From contig JAGOIB010000038.1 of NCBI GenBank assembly GCA_017995875.1, forward strand, positions 1 to 16,433: a DNA stretch of 16,433 bases, written 5' to 3'. Below the pieces are notes generated by a model. The model was not told the DNA's origin. It did no database searches and worked only from the letters and a program-made list of their open reading frames with translations. This document shows, piece after piece, positions 6,638 to 15,347 of this stretch. Position numbers and translations under genes: made by a program. Numbering within the stretch: the first letter of the stretch is position 1; each line of letters begins with the position of its first letter. The stretch comes from Saprospiraceae bacterium. GTDB lineage: Bacteria; Bacteroidota; Bacteroidia; Chitinophagales; Saprospiraceae.

Positions 6638-6742
6638 GAATATTAAATAGTTGAATCAGGTATTGAAATTGAACGGTGAAAATACTCAACGATGATGAAA
6701 CGGTCAGATCAGGTCTAATGGTGTGGATAAAAGACTGGTAAC

Positions 6743-6773
6743 TTTCGGAATAGGCCTTTAAAAGCTACATTTA
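6743..6773 (+). promoter_or_regulatory. Candidate Bacteroidota-type promoter for the glycosyltransferase operon
   Basis: TTTC (6743-6746; consensus TTTG), a 19-base spacer, then TACATTTA (6766-6773; consensus TAnnTTTG, last base differs). Spacing is the same as for the two other promoters proposed in this window. The ATG of the first gene lies 20 bases after the start of the spacer-distal box's end, which leaves a leader of about 10-15 bases. Both boxes have one mismatch, so confidence is moderate. Confidence 0.4.
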
Positions 6774-6792
6774 TGACTTTCAGCATTGTTTT

Positions 6793-7491
6793 ATGATCAC
6801 CTACCCTATTGTTGACGTCATCATACCGGCTTATAACGAGGGCCAGTCTATTGGAAAGGTAGTTAAAGCCATTCCTGAAGGCCTTGTCAGGGACATCATT
6901 GTTTGCAATAATGGTTCTACGGATGATACAGCCTCGAAGGCCAGAGAGGCAGGAGCAATAGTTGTGGACCAACCTATAAAGGGCTATGGAAATGCATGCC
7001 TGGCAGGTATCAAGTATATCTCTGATAGGATACAGATGGACCAACCTGATATTGTTGTTTTCATGGATGGTGATTATTCAGACTATCCGGAAGAAATACC
7101 GCTTATACTCCAACCCATTCTGGATGGAAAAGATTTGGTCATTGGGTCAAGGGTCTTAGGAAAATCGGAGAATGGCGCTATGACTTTCCCCCAGCAATTT
7201 GGCAATTGGCTGGCCACTCACTTGATCAGCATATTGTTTGGGTTTCGTTTTACGGACCTCGGTCCATTCAGGGCTATCCGTTGGCAAAAATTACTTCAGC
7301 TCGGTATGCAGGACAAAACATACGGATGGACAGTAGAGATGCAAGTAAAGGCTGTCAAGCTTAAACTTCAATGTGATGAAGTACCTGTCTCTTACCGAAA
7401 AAGAATAGGAACATCAAAGGTCAGTGGCACGATTAAAGGAACTATACTTGCAGGGTATAAAATCCTGTGGACAATATTCAAATCGATTTAA
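6793..7491 (+). CDS. Glycosyltransferase family 2, polyprenyl/dolichyl-phosphate sugar transferase type
   Basis: A 232-residue soluble GT-A fold enzyme resembling dolichyl-phosphate mannose or glucose synthases and bacterial polyprenyl-phosphate glycosyltransferases, which move a sugar from a nucleotide to a lipid phosphate at the cytoplasmic membrane face. Seen: DVIIPAYNEGQSIGKVV (residues 8-24, nucleotide-binding start), CNNGSTDDT (38-46), the metal-binding DGD (92-94), GSR (118-120), TDLGPFRAI (154-162) and YRKRIGTSKVSGT (201-213), all in family order. There are no C-terminal membrane segments, so it is of the short DPM1-like type. The ATG at 6793 directly precedes the family's N-terminal strand. 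It is first of three tandem glycosyltransferase genes, only 4 bases ahead of the next, consistent with supplying a lipid-linked sugar to the GT-C protein. The sugar is not predictable. Confidence 0.9.
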   Translation: MITYPIVDVIIPAYNEGQSIGKVVKAIPEGLVRDIIVCNNGSTDDTASKAREAGAIVVDQPIKGYGNACLAGIKYISDRIQMDQPDIVVFMDGDYSDYPEEIPLILQPILDGKDLVIGSRVLGKSENGAMTFPQQFGNWLATHLISILFGFRFTDLGPFRAIRWQKLLQLGMQDKTYGWTVEMQVKAVKLKLQCDEVPVSYRKRIGTSKVSGTIKGTILAGYKILWTIFKSI

Positions 7492-7495
7492 TTTC

Positions 7496-8977
7496 ATGTT
7501 GCTCTCCTTTATTGCCTATCTCCTCATTGCTCTGTATACATTGGCGCTGGCGTACGTCACCTTCTTCTGCCTGATGCAATTGAACCTCCTATTACACTAT
7601 TTCAAAAGAAAACCTAAGCCGGGCCTTCCTGAAAATAAAACCGGTATCCCATTCCTTCCTGCTGTCACCATCCAGCTCCCAGTTTTCAATGAACGCTATG
7701 TGATAGAGCGCCTGATAGATAATATTGTATTGATGGATTATCCCGCCGACAAGCTTCAGATCCAGGTTTTAGATGATTCAACAGATGATACGAGTGCTAT
7801 TGCGAGGGATATGGTGCAGGCATACAAGGAGAAAGGAATTCCCATTGAATATGTACACAGATCCAACAGAGAAGGCTACAAAGCCGGGGCACTTCGGGAT
7901 GGACTTCAATTTACCTCTGGTGAGTTTGTGGCGATTTTTGATGCCGATTTTTTACCCCGACCTGATTTTCTAAAGCTAACCATACCTTACTTCCTGGATG
8001 GGAAAACAGGAGTGGTACAGACACGCTGGGAACACATCAATGATGATTATTCCCTTCTCACAAAGCTGCAAGCGTTTTTACTTAACACCCATTTTACCAT
8101 TGAGCAGTCCGGACGTCAATCAGGTAATTATTTTCTTCAGTTCAATGGTACAGCAGGCATATGGCGTCGAAAAACAATTGAAGATGCAGGAGGATGGGAA
8201 GCTGATACCTTAACAGAGGATCTTGATCTTTCTTACCGTGCACAATTGAAAGGATGGAAAATTGTCTATTGCCAGGAAATCACATCTCCTTCTGAATTAC
8301 CTATAGATATGCATGGCTTGAAATCCCAGCAATTCCGCTGGATGAAAGGCGGTGCAGAAAATGCCCGAAAACTTATTCCTGCACTGTACAAATCAAGTCT
8401 AAGCGCCACAAGAAAACTTTATGCAATCATACATCTAATGTCCAGCTCGGCATACCTGGCCATCTTATTACTTGGCCTACTTAGTGTACCTACTCTAGTG
8501 CTGCTTGATACTGTTCATGTCAATATGAAGTATTTCTGGATGTTTGTCATCGGGCTGCCAACCCTTGCCTGGATTTCATTTGTGGCCAACAGAGATACAA
8601 TGTGGATCGGAAAATCCTTTCTTTATCAGATAAGTACATTCCTCGTAAGTTTCCCTGTATTTCTTTCCCTTTCCATGGGGTTATCGCTGCATAACAGTAT
8701 AGCTGTGTTGCAAGGCTATGCAGGAAAAAAAGGAGCCTTTGTGAGGACCCCAAAATATAATATCCTGCAACGACAGGACACCTTCAAGAAGCACTATGGG
8801 GCTGCAAGAATCTCCGTGACTACGATATTCGAAGGAATATTGACATTGTATTTTCTGGCGGCTATCCTCTTTGGCATACTGGAAGGCCAAATGTTATTCC
8901 TGATTTACCACCTTATGCTCATGATTGGATTTGGAACAGTGTTTTTCTATTCGATCATTCACCTTCGGAGGCAATGA
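7496..8977 (+). CDS. Membrane GT2 glycosyltransferase, cellulose-synthase/CslA-like (processive type)
   Basis: A 493-residue membrane protein. An N-terminal membrane segment (about 3-30) is followed by a cytoplasmic GT-A catalytic domain carrying the D, D, D, QxxRW signature of processive beta-glycan synthases: DD (93-94), DAD (149-151), TEDLDLS (240-246) and QQFRW (278-282). Four or five C-terminal membrane helices follow (about 315-340, 348-363, 378-398, 445-462, 467-488). The best family resemblance is to CslA/glucomannan-synthase-like and BcsA-like enzymes, but no PilZ domain or BcsB partner is present, so cellulose production is not implied. ATG at 7496 is chosen because it starts the membrane segment, and in-frame starts further upstream only overlap the previous gene. 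It overlaps the following gene by ATGA, so the three are translationally coupled. Confidence 0.9.
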   Translation: MLLSFIAYLLIALYTLALAYVTFFCLMQLNLLLHYFKRKPKPGLPENKTGIPFLPAVTIQLPVFNERYVIERLIDNIVLMDYPADKLQIQVLDDSTDDTSAIARDMVQAYKEKGIPIEYVHRSNREGYKAGALRDGLQFTSGEFVAIFDADFLPRPDFLKLTIPYFLDGKTGVVQTRWEHINDDYSLLTKLQAFLLNTHFTIEQSGRQSGNYFLQFNGTAGIWRRKTIEDAGGWEADTLTEDLDLSYRAQLKGWKIVYCQEITSPSELPIDMHGLKSQQFRWMKGGAENARKLIPALYKSSLSATRKLYAIIHLMSSSAYLAILLLGLLSVPTLVLLDTVHVNMKYFWMFVIGLPTLAWISFVANRDTMWIGKSFLYQISTFLVSFPVFLSLSMGLSLHNSIAVLQGYAGKKGAFVRTPKYNILQRQDTFKKHYGAARISVTTIFEGILTLYFLAAILFGILEGQMLFLIYHLMLMIGFGTVFFYSIIHLRRQ

Positions 8978-10281
8978 AATCTGTTACATGGTTGGCATCG
9001 CTTATCTGGTTGACATCGTTGATTTGGGTGCAAACCACATCACGATCAGACTTTACGACATTATGGAGTAGCTATTCCATCTGCTTTGCTGCCTATGCAT
9101 GGCTGATCTTCAGCAAGCAACATGTCACACTCAAATATGGTTTGATCATCGGTGTAGTGGCAAGGCTTGCATCCTTATTTTTTGAGCCTCAGTTGTCTGA
9201 TGACTATTATAGGTTTATCTGGGACGGCATGATCATGCATCAGGGCGTGCATCCGATGATGTATACACCTTCCTTCCTCCTCATACATCCTGAAATCGCC
9301 AGTATTCCGGAAGGTTTATTTTCACTATTAAATAGTAAAGACTATTATAGTGTGTATCCTCCACTGGCCCAATGGATCTATTTCATTTCTTACAAGATTA
9401 ATGGATTAAACCTACATGGCCATGTCGTTTTCTATAAATTACTATTAATCATAGTCGATCTCATCATTCTATTCCTACTGTACCGACTCCTAAAGAAAAA
9501 AAATCTGCCATCCTCTCAAGTACTTTGGTATGCGCTTAATCCATTGGTAATCCTCGAATTCACTGGTAATCTCCACATGGATGGCTTGATGATTGCAGGT
9601 TTGTTGGGAGCGATTTTAGTAACAGATCAAAAGCATATATGGGGGAGTAGTCTTTTGATGTCTGTATCGATTGCATCAAAATTATTAACCCTGATGCTTA
9701 TGCCTTTTATGCCCAGGAGATTGTATTGGAAAAAGATGGTCCTGTTCTCCATATTAACCTTGACATGGAGCATTATCATCTTCTGGCTTTCATTTGGCAA
9801 GAATACAGGCTGGCTGGATAGTGTCCGTCTTTGGTTTACTTCTTTTGAGTTCAATGCAAGTATATACTACGCCGTTCGATTCATTGGATACCTAATCGTT
9901 GGATATAATGCAATTGGAATGATAGGACCTGCACTGGCCTCATTAACAATGATCGGTATTGGGATAATCTGGTGGAAGTATATCCGAAAAAACAAATTGG
10001 ATTGGACACAAGCGATGTTGTTTGCTCTCACACTCTATTTCATGATGAGCACCACTGTTCATCCCTGGTATCTTGGCATGCTGGTGGCATTGAGTGTACT
10101 CAGCGTGCATACATACCCTATTGTTTGGTCATATCTTGTTTTCCTTAGTTACAGCCATTATCAGGGAAGCTCTTTTGCAGAAAACTATTACCTGATCGGA
10201 CTCGAATATCTATTGCTCTTTGGATGGATGTGGTGGGAAAGCATATGGGTAAAAAGAAGTCCCGAAATGGTCACTTACTAG
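8974..10281 (+). CDS. Polytopic GT-C type glycosyltransferase (probable mannosyltransferase-like)
   Basis: A 435-residue protein of about 10-12 hydrophobic segments. The first large loop carries SDDYYRFIWDGMIMHQGVHP (residues 75-94). Acidic DD near a WDG motif after the first helices is typical of GT-C enzymes, which transfer sugars from polyprenyl-phosphate donors on the outer face of the membrane. Other conserved-looking points are YYSVYPPLAQWIY and the helix-start ALNPLVILEFTGNLHMDGL. It starts inside the preceding stop (ATGA, 8974-8977). The likely division of labour is that the first GT2 makes polyprenyl-phosphate sugar and this protein uses it outside, but donor and acceptor are inferred only from gene order. 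It could also be a non-catalytic GT-C-like protein. Transcription ends at the hairpin 10331-10375. Confidence 0.78.
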   Translation: MKSVTWLASLIWLTSLIWVQTTSRSDFTTLWSSYSICFAAYAWLIFSKQHVTLKYGLIIGVVARLASLFFEPQLSDDYYRFIWDGMIMHQGVHPMMYTPSFLLIHPEIASIPEGLFSLLNSKDYYSVYPPLAQWIYFISYKINGLNLHGHVVFYKLLLIIVDLIILFLLYRLLKKKNLPSSQVLWYALNPLVILEFTGNLHMDGLMIAGLLGAILVTDQKHIWGSSLLMSVSIASKLLTLMLMPFMPRRLYWKKMVLFSILTLTWSIIIFWLSFGKNTGWLDSVRLWFTSFEFNASIYYAVRFIGYLIVGYNAIGMIGPALASLTMIGIGIIWWKYIRKNKLDWTQAMLFALTLYFMMSTTVHPWYLGMLVALSVLSVHTYPIVWSYLVFLSYSHYQGSSFAENYYLIGLEYLLLFGWMWWESIWVKRSPEMVTY

Positions 10282-10330
10282 ATTTTTTCTTTAGCAATGC
10301 TCCGATGGCATCTTCATCAAGACATATGTT

Positions 10331-10375
10331 AAAATATAAAGCCCCTGGCGAACAGCGCCAAGGGCTTTATATTTT
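10331..10375. terminator. Strong bidirectional intrinsic terminator between convergent operons
   Basis: Arms 10331-10350 and 10356-10375 pair over 20 positions with a single C/A mismatch, around the loop AACAG. The GC core (GCCC, TGGCG/CGCCA, GGGC) is bounded by A-rich sequence on the left and TTTATATTTTT on the right. Each strand therefore ends in a U-rich tail. It serves the glycosyltransferase operon on the plus strand and gldN on the minus strand. Confidence 0.88.
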
Positions 10376-10390
10376 TATATTGAAACGTCA

Positions 10391-11260
10391 TCAATAAGTC
10401 CAAAGATCATGTTCCCAGTTGAACAACTCTTCCTTGATCCTTTCAGATTCCATCAACCTTTCAATTCCTTTATCCGGGCCATTATAAAAATCATCAAGCC
10501 TGAGGTCAAGAACATTTGATTGCTTATAGATGTAACTTGAAAAGTGTCTTTGTTCAAAAAGATCATACCATGTACCAGGAGCAGCATCATTGGATTCGTT
10601 AAATACCTGGTAGCGGGAAAGGGCTTCACGAGCTTCCGGATAATACACCCAGAACATCGGAATAGCATACTTAAACTCTCCGGTTTCCTGATCGATATAA
10701 TCCTTGATCGGAGCGATGCCCAATATGCGCACACCCATCCTTGAAGCTTCTTTGTCAAAGAACCACATTTCCTTTACCCTGTATTTCTGAATTTCTTCAG
10801 GGTTGACTGGAGAGGTAACGATGACTACTTCATCTTCATACGTTTCAGGATTGAAGATCAAGCTGGTATCTGTAATCACCAATTTACCCATAAGCTCTTC
10901 AGGAGACATCATTTCCTTAAACCACTCATCCTTAAACACCTTTATTTCACCGGATTTAGCTGCTTCAGCTATAATAGAGAAGAAAGGCTGGATAGGATAG
11001 GTAAAAGGAAGATTCATCTTCTCCCTGATATCAATGATACGCCAGATTCTACGTTCCCATGGAACATCAGCTTCACGAAGAGGCTCATATGGAAGTACCC
11101 TGTTTTCAAAGATCATTGTCTTGCGAACAACATCATCGATGTAAACATCTTCAACAGGATCGCTTGATTCGGTGATAATACTCTCAGCTTGTTGGGCCCA
11201 CATGAAAGAGGGAACAAAAGCTGTAATAATACCTACCAGATAACCAAAAAATGACTTCAT
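10391..11260 (-). CDS. gldN: Type IX secretion / gliding motility protein GldN (PorN)
   Basis: Periplasmic component that, with the lipoprotein GldK, builds the large ring under the outer membrane that couples the GldLM motor to the secretion pore. The 289-residue protein starts with a Sec signal peptide (MKSFFGYLVGIITAFVPSFMWAQ, cut near residue 22-23). The family hallmark is at 67-83: PWERRIWRIIDIREKMN, followed by LPFTYP. ATG at 11260 is chosen because the 19 residues of the longer frame are not signal-like and would overlap gldM. It follows gldM after 7 bases and is last in the operon, just ahead of the terminator. No truncation or frameshift is seen. Confidence 0.95.
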   Translation of the reverse strand: MKSFFGYLVGIITAFVPSFMWAQQAESIITESSDPVEDVYIDDVVRKTMIFENRVLPYEPLREADVPWERRIWRIIDIREKMNLPFTYPIQPFFSIIAEAAKSGEIKVFKDEWFKEMMSPEELMGKLVITDTSLIFNPETYEDEVVIVTSPVNPEEIQKYRVKEMWFFDKEASRMGVRILGIAPIKDYIDQETGEFKYAIPMFWVYYPEAREALSRYQVFNESNDAAPGTWYDLFEQRHFSSYIYKQSNVLDLRLDDFYNGPDKGIERLMESERIKEELFNWEHDLWTY

Positions 11261-11267
11261 GATATGA

Positions 11268-12836
11268 TTAATTAATTTTAAATACAAGCTGGTTGATGTC
11301 ACGGCCGGAAGCATCACCAGGACACTTGGCTTTCACATTCTCAAAATAAAAGGTATCACCTGCCTTTGCCTGGTCTACAAGTCCTTTCGCAGCAGCTCCA
11401 TACGGTCCGCCTTTGTTAGGCTCCACCTGAGGATCTTGTCTTCTAGGAACACGTACAAGGCTATAGCCGATAATTTCACACTTAGCATCAAAGTCAAAGT
11501 TTTCGAGTACAGCAAAGAGTCCACGTTGAGCCTTGAACTCTCCTGAGTTCATGACACCGCCCATAGAAGAACTTAACTTAGCTACAGGGTCCGGGATCCT
11601 TTTCACCCTAAACTCTCTCTTTTCAGACAAACCTGGTGCTGTAACATTAACGTAGGCAAACTCTCCTAATTTTGTCTGGTTAGTGGCCTTAACATTAAAA
11701 GTACCATCTGCATTGCGGCTGATGGAACCTCCTCCGGCGCCTGACATGCTCACCTGTACCTGGTTACTTGGTACACCCGCAGCAGACACAGCAATCGGAT
11801 TATCAACACCAATGTAGAACACGTTCATCTTTGTAGCTGAAACAGATACTGAACGCTCACCAACTTCATATTCGAATTCTTTCTTGAAGCTCTGTGTTTC
11901 GTTTGTCACCGGATTGGTTACACTTACTGTTGCATTGTACTTTTTAAGTCCAACTGAACCAGCAGGTGCAGTATACTTAGCAACGCCTTCCGCATCTACA
12001 GGAAGACCTCTGCCATCAACATTGATGGAAATACCTGTCTTACTATCTGAGCCTGCGAAAGCACTCAGGAAAATATCAGCTTCGTAGGTTTCTCCTTTAA
12101 TAACGTATGATTTCTTAGCAGCAGAAACTACCATGAACTTATCAAGGACTACGTCAGTGGTTGTACCAACTTTATTAGCCAGATAATTCAAAACTGTAGC
12201 TTCAGAGTTTTTTACGTCATTCTGGAATTTACGAAGGATCGGAAGTGCGGCTTGCAAAGGCATGTGGCTGAAATTCATTTCTGCCCAGGTCTTCTTCTTC
12301 CTTTTCTTCCATGTCGTATCGTCAACACCTAATGCGATATCGTCACCGTATTTAGCGACATCCGCTGTATCCAAAAGACTGATAAACTTAGCCTTGTATT
12401 CAATCAGTTTAGCCTTGAGCTCTTCACCCGTGCCATTATCAACTAACATACGGGTCGTGATACTCTTGTCTTTCTCCCCTTTCAATTTATCTGTTGGCTG
12501 ACCTGTTTCTTTGTCGTTGAGGTAACCGCCGGATGAATTGATAAGGGTATCGATAATTCCCTGAATATATGCGTCTATTTCAGTAGCATATTGTCTGGTT
12601 GGATCTACGCGATCAGCATAGGTCTGGAGAGACTCTCTTTTCTTTGCTCCGTCCTTAATGGCCTGTGGCATCTTCGCATTGGCATCGTCAAGAGCTTTAT
12701 TACTCTTGGACATACTTTTGTCTACGACTTTAAATGCGTTGAAAATTTCAGCAGACACATTGAGGGCAAGCAGGGCAGTTAAGACCAAATACATGATATT
12801 GATCATAATTTGCCGGGGCTCCTTTGGAATTGACAT
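11268..12836 (-). CDS. gldM: Type IX secretion / gliding motor protein GldM (PorM)
   Basis: Inner-membrane motor subunit with one N-terminal transmembrane helix and a long periplasmic rod; two copies sit inside a pentamer of GldL and transmit rotation or force to the GldKN ring. The N-terminus MSIPKEPRQIMINIMYLVLT is the family signature, with the membrane helix about residues 12-32. The periplasmic part begins helical (about 35-220) and continues as Ig-like beta domains (VNVTAPGLSEKREFRVKRIPDP and similar). The 522-residue length matches known GldM proteins (about 510-520). It lies between gldL (56-base gap) and gldN (7-base gap), in the order conserved across the phylum. All domains look complete. 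Confidence 0.97.
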   Translation of the reverse strand: MSIPKEPRQIMINIMYLVLTALLALNVSAEIFNAFKVVDKSMSKSNKALDDANAKMPQAIKDGAKKRESLQTYADRVDPTRQYATEIDAYIQGIIDTLINSSGGYLNDKETGQPTDKLKGEKDKSITTRMLVDNGTGEELKAKLIEYKAKFISLLDTADVAKYGDDIALGVDDTTWKKRKKKTWAEMNFSHMPLQAALPILRKFQNDVKNSEATVLNYLANKVGTTTDVVLDKFMVVSAAKKSYVIKGETYEADIFLSAFAGSDSKTGISINVDGRGLPVDAEGVAKYTAPAGSVGLKKYNATVSVTNPVTNETQSFKKEFEYEVGERSVSVSATKMNVFYIGVDNPIAVSAAGVPSNQVQVSMSGAGGGSISRNADGTFNVKATNQTKLGEFAYVNVTAPGLSEKREFRVKRIPDPVAKLSSSMGGVMNSGEFKAQRGLFAVLENFDFDAKCEIIGYSLVRVPRRQDPQVEPNKGGPYGAAAKGLVDQAKAGDTFYFENVKAKCPGDASGRDINQLVFKIN

Positions 12837-12892
12837 ATCGGATTAATGATTTTTCTTAAATAATTAGATCAGTTCACATTCGTAAGCAGGCC

Positions 12893-13624
12893 TTAAGCCT
12901 TGCCTCCGGTCATTGCGCTCAATACATTTCCGTATACGCTGTTCAATGAACGTAAGTTCTTGTTCAAAGTAGCCATTTGATCTGTGTAGCCCTTAGCATC
13001 TGCCTCAGAACTTGCAAGTTGTGTCAATGCTGCGTTCATATGAGCAAGCTGATCTTTAGATGCCAATACGCCCTGGTACATAGAGCTTACGCCCTGGATA
13101 TTCTGGTTCAATGCAGAAATGTGACCACGGTATGCTTTGGTTTCTTCAACACTATGGCTGAGTTCTACCATTGCCTGGTTCATCCTGTCATAGAAATTGC
13201 CCATCGATTTGATCTGATCTGATGTCTGGGAGAAATCAACTTCCTGAAGGGCCTTGAGTGAGCTCATGCTCTTGGACATGATCTGGAGTTCAGATAACAT
13301 GCCACTCAGTTGACCTTCAACTTTCTGGCCATTTAATGGCCGTTGGTCTTTATCCATTTCGCCTGCAGACAGAGCAGAAATATTGCTGTTATATTTCTCT
13401 AATCCCGGATACAATTTTTCCCAATAGTAGTCTTTTTCCGGTGGAATAAGTCCCAACATGAGGAAGATAAAAGCCTCAGTGGAAAGTCCAATTGTAATCA
13501 TTGCATCACCCCAGTCCGTGCTTTTAATTTTGCCTAAGGCACCGATCATTACGACGGAAGCTCCAATACCAATGATGAAGTTCTTGAAATACTTGAATGA
13601 AGCAGATTTAATAATCTTGTTCAT
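12893..13624 (-). CDS. gldL: Type IX secretion / gliding motor protein GldL (PorL)
   Basis: Inner-membrane motor subunit that uses the proton gradient. Two transmembrane helices are visible (about residues 15-31 and 40-60), separated by a short loop, then PPEKDYYWEKLYPGL. The second helix contains Glu50 in GLSTEAFIFLMLGL, the equivalent of the proton-carrying glutamate reported in F. johnsoniae GldL. Residues about 85-243 form a long cytoplasmic region predicted to be mainly coiled-coil, rich in Gln/Ser/Met/Leu (for example LQIMSKSMSSLKALQEVDF and two related stretches near 170-180 and 220-230 that read LNQNIQGVSSMYQGVL and LNKNLRSLNSVYGNVL). The 243-residue length is slightly longer than typical. 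Start at 13624 matches the family N-terminus. Confidence 0.96.
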   Translation of the reverse strand: MNKIIKSASFKYFKNFIIGIGASVVMIGALGKIKSTDWGDAMITIGLSTEAFIFLMLGLIPPEKDYYWEKLYPGLEKYNSNISALSAGEMDKDQRPLNGQKVEGQLSGMLSELQIMSKSMSSLKALQEVDFSQTSDQIKSMGNFYDRMNQAMVELSHSVEETKAYRGHISALNQNIQGVSSMYQGVLASKDQLAHMNAALTQLASSEADAKGYTDQMATLNKNLRSLNSVYGNVLSAMTGGKA

Positions 13625-13680
13625 GCTGGTTGAGATGTTTTTGTTGTTAAAAAATAGATTATTGCGATCTCAGTACTTAA

Positions 13681-13703
13681 CCGGAAGCTTTTGAAACTTC
13701 GGG
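13681..13703. other. Imperfect hairpin in the gldK–gldL spacer
   Basis: The 190-base gap between gldK and gldL holds an imperfect inverted repeat, CCGGAAGCTTT / GAAACTTCGGG, with mismatches at two positions and no T tract. It might tune expression between gldK and gldL or protect mRNA ends. No convincing promoter pair was found in this gap, so gldL is probably transcribed from upstream. Confidence 0.25.
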
Positions 13704-13814
13704 ATCTTCCCTGATTTACTTTTATTTGTTCGATTTTGGTTGGATAGAGACTACGTTTTTCCTTGAAGTCATTTTAAAAAGCCATACAAGGTAAGTGTGA
13801 ATTCATCTTACGTA

Positions 13815-15056
13815 TTAATTAGCGTCGTCAATTGCTCTGCCAAGGAAGGTCAGTGCACATCTGAATCCAATGTAGGATTTAGTCGTATCCTGGTATTCCC
13901 AATTACGTGTACCATTTTGAAGATAATAGGACACATCTTTCCAGGAACCACCTCTGATTACTTTCCTTTTGTATACTGCAGGATCATCATCATTTGCATC
14001 ATACTTGATGTCAGGATTGTTATCATGCACGATGGACTGGGCATTTTCGAAGAAGGCCGTTTCTGTCCATTCAGATGCGTTACCTGACATGTTGTACAAT
14101 CCGTAATCATTTGGAAAATAAGCATCAGCCTTTACGGTATAATGTCCGCCGTCTTCAGGATAATTTCCGCGACCAGGTTTGAAGTTTGCTAGCAAGCATC
14201 CTTTAGCGTTGCGAAGTCCATAACCTCCCCATGGGTAAGGTGCGAGATCGTGCCCACCGCGTGCTGCATATTCCCACTCGTGTTCTGTAGGAAGGCGGAA
14301 TTCTTCTGTATTTGGCTCATCTCCGCGGAATGTGTTCCAAAGGTTTGTACGCCATGCGCAAAAAGCTTTCGCCATTTTCCAGTTGACCCCTACTACAGGA
14401 TAGTCATCAAAAGCAGGATGCCAGAAATAATTACGGGTGAATGGTTCATTGTATGAATAAGCGAAATCGCGGATCCAAACGAGTGTATCCGGATAAATAC
14501 TTACTTCTTCACGGTGGATAATTTCATTTCTCTTGCCTTTGAAATTGGTGCTGGCTGCCTTTTTCCAGTCCTTCCACTCATATTTATAGATCAGTTTCCT
14601 GGTATCTAATTCTTTCTTTCCGCCAAATACGTCGTCCCCCTGGAAATTCATGTCACTGAGTAACTCGTCACTCCAGTCTACTTCATATTCCCAATCGATA
14701 GTCTGGTTGCCTTCTTCATCTTCCTTGAAGTGATCGAGGGTAACGTGGGCAATGGAGTCACGGACGTACACAACAAACTGACGATATTCGTTGTTTGTGA
14801 TTTCTGTATCATCCATGAAAAAACCCACAATGGATACAGCAAGAGGAGTTTGCATATAGCTATTGTAGATGTCCTGATCAGATTGGCCGCTGTGAAACGT
14901 CCCACTTCTGATGTATTCCATGCCGTACGGATTGATGCCAGTGTACTTTGGCCTATCCTGCACACCAACCAGATGTCCTGTTTCTCCTGTGCCACAGGCA
15001 CTGAATAGAAAGGCCACAGTCATAATGGCCAATACTGAGATTGAAAAGTTCCTCAT
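13815..15056 (-). CDS. gldK: Type IX secretion / gliding lipoprotein GldK (PorK), FGE-sulfatase fold
   Basis: Outer-membrane-anchored lipoprotein that forms the periplasmic ring with GldN. A 413-residue protein: signal peptide ending FLFSAC with lipidated Cys21, then a formylglycine-generating-enzyme-like (SUMF1) domain. Landmarks are GMEYIRSGTF (45-54), MDDTEITNNEYRQF (81-94), YPVVGVNWKMAKAFCAWR (219-236), RLPTEHEWEYAARGG (254-268), YGLYNMSGNASEW (318-330), RGGSW (368-372) and GFRC (397-400). An acidic insertion at about 110-180 is typical of GldK. The catalytic cysteine pair of true FGE after GGS is absent (GGSWKDVSYYL here), so the fold is structural. It heads the gldKLMN unit, with its own promoter at 15104-15134. 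Confidence 0.96.
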   Translation of the reverse strand: MRNFSISVLAIMTVAFLFSACGTGETGHLVGVQDRPKYTGINPYGMEYIRSGTFHSGQSDQDIYNSYMQTPLAVSIVGFFMDDTEITNNEYRQFVVYVRDSIAHVTLDHFKEDEEGNQTIDWEYEVDWSDELLSDMNFQGDDVFGGKKELDTRKLIYKYEWKDWKKAASTNFKGKRNEIIHREEVSIYPDTLVWIRDFAYSYNEPFTRNYFWHPAFDDYPVVGVNWKMAKAFCAWRTNLWNTFRGDEPNTEEFRLPTEHEWEYAARGGHDLAPYPWGGYGLRNAKGCLLANFKPGRGNYPEDGGHYTVKADAYFPNDYGLYNMSGNASEWTETAFFENAQSIVHDNNPDIKYDANDDDPAVYKRKVIRGGSWKDVSYYLQNGTRNWEYQDTTKSYIGFRCALTFLGRAIDDAN

Positions 15057-15103
15057 CCTTTTATAAAAAGTTTCGCTGTTGTGGGTAGCTTAAAAAAGAG
15101 GCG

Positions 15104-15134
15104 TAAAGATAGTTTTTTGACTTTAATATCCAAA
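15104..15134 (-). promoter_or_regulatory. Bacteroidota-type promoter for gldKLMN
   Basis: On the minus strand TTTG (15134-15131) is separated by exactly 19 bases from TATCTTTA (15111-15104), seven of eight bases of the TAnnTTTG consensus box. Transcription would begin near 15097-15100, giving a leader of about 40 bases before the gldK ATG at 15056. No ribosome-binding purine run is obvious. This would allow gldKLMN to be expressed apart from porP/sprF. Confidence 0.6.
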
Positions 15135-15347
15135 CTATTATCTTTTTATAATCCTGCCCTGAAACAGCATAATTTGTGCCAACACCCGTTGTAACGACAT
15201 TTTATTTGAGATTATTATACTTTGAAAAGAATTTAATTTGGCTTCTTTCCAAAAGTGCAGTCCCTCAACAAATAAAGTGTAACTACCACGTAATAAACAA
15301 GTTATTGTTTATATTCAAAGTTTATCTGTTGATGACCTTTGAACATA

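Noticed and set aside
7424..7495. Longer N-terminus of the second glycosyltransferase, overlapping the first
   Set aside because: Extra residues are out-of-frame reading of the conserved C-terminus of the first enzyme. The ATG at 7496 begins the membrane segment.
11261..11317. Longer N-terminus of GldN, overlapping gldM
   Set aside because: It would bury the signal peptide behind 19 unrelated residues and overlap the end of gldM. The ATG at 11260 starts a clear signal sequence.
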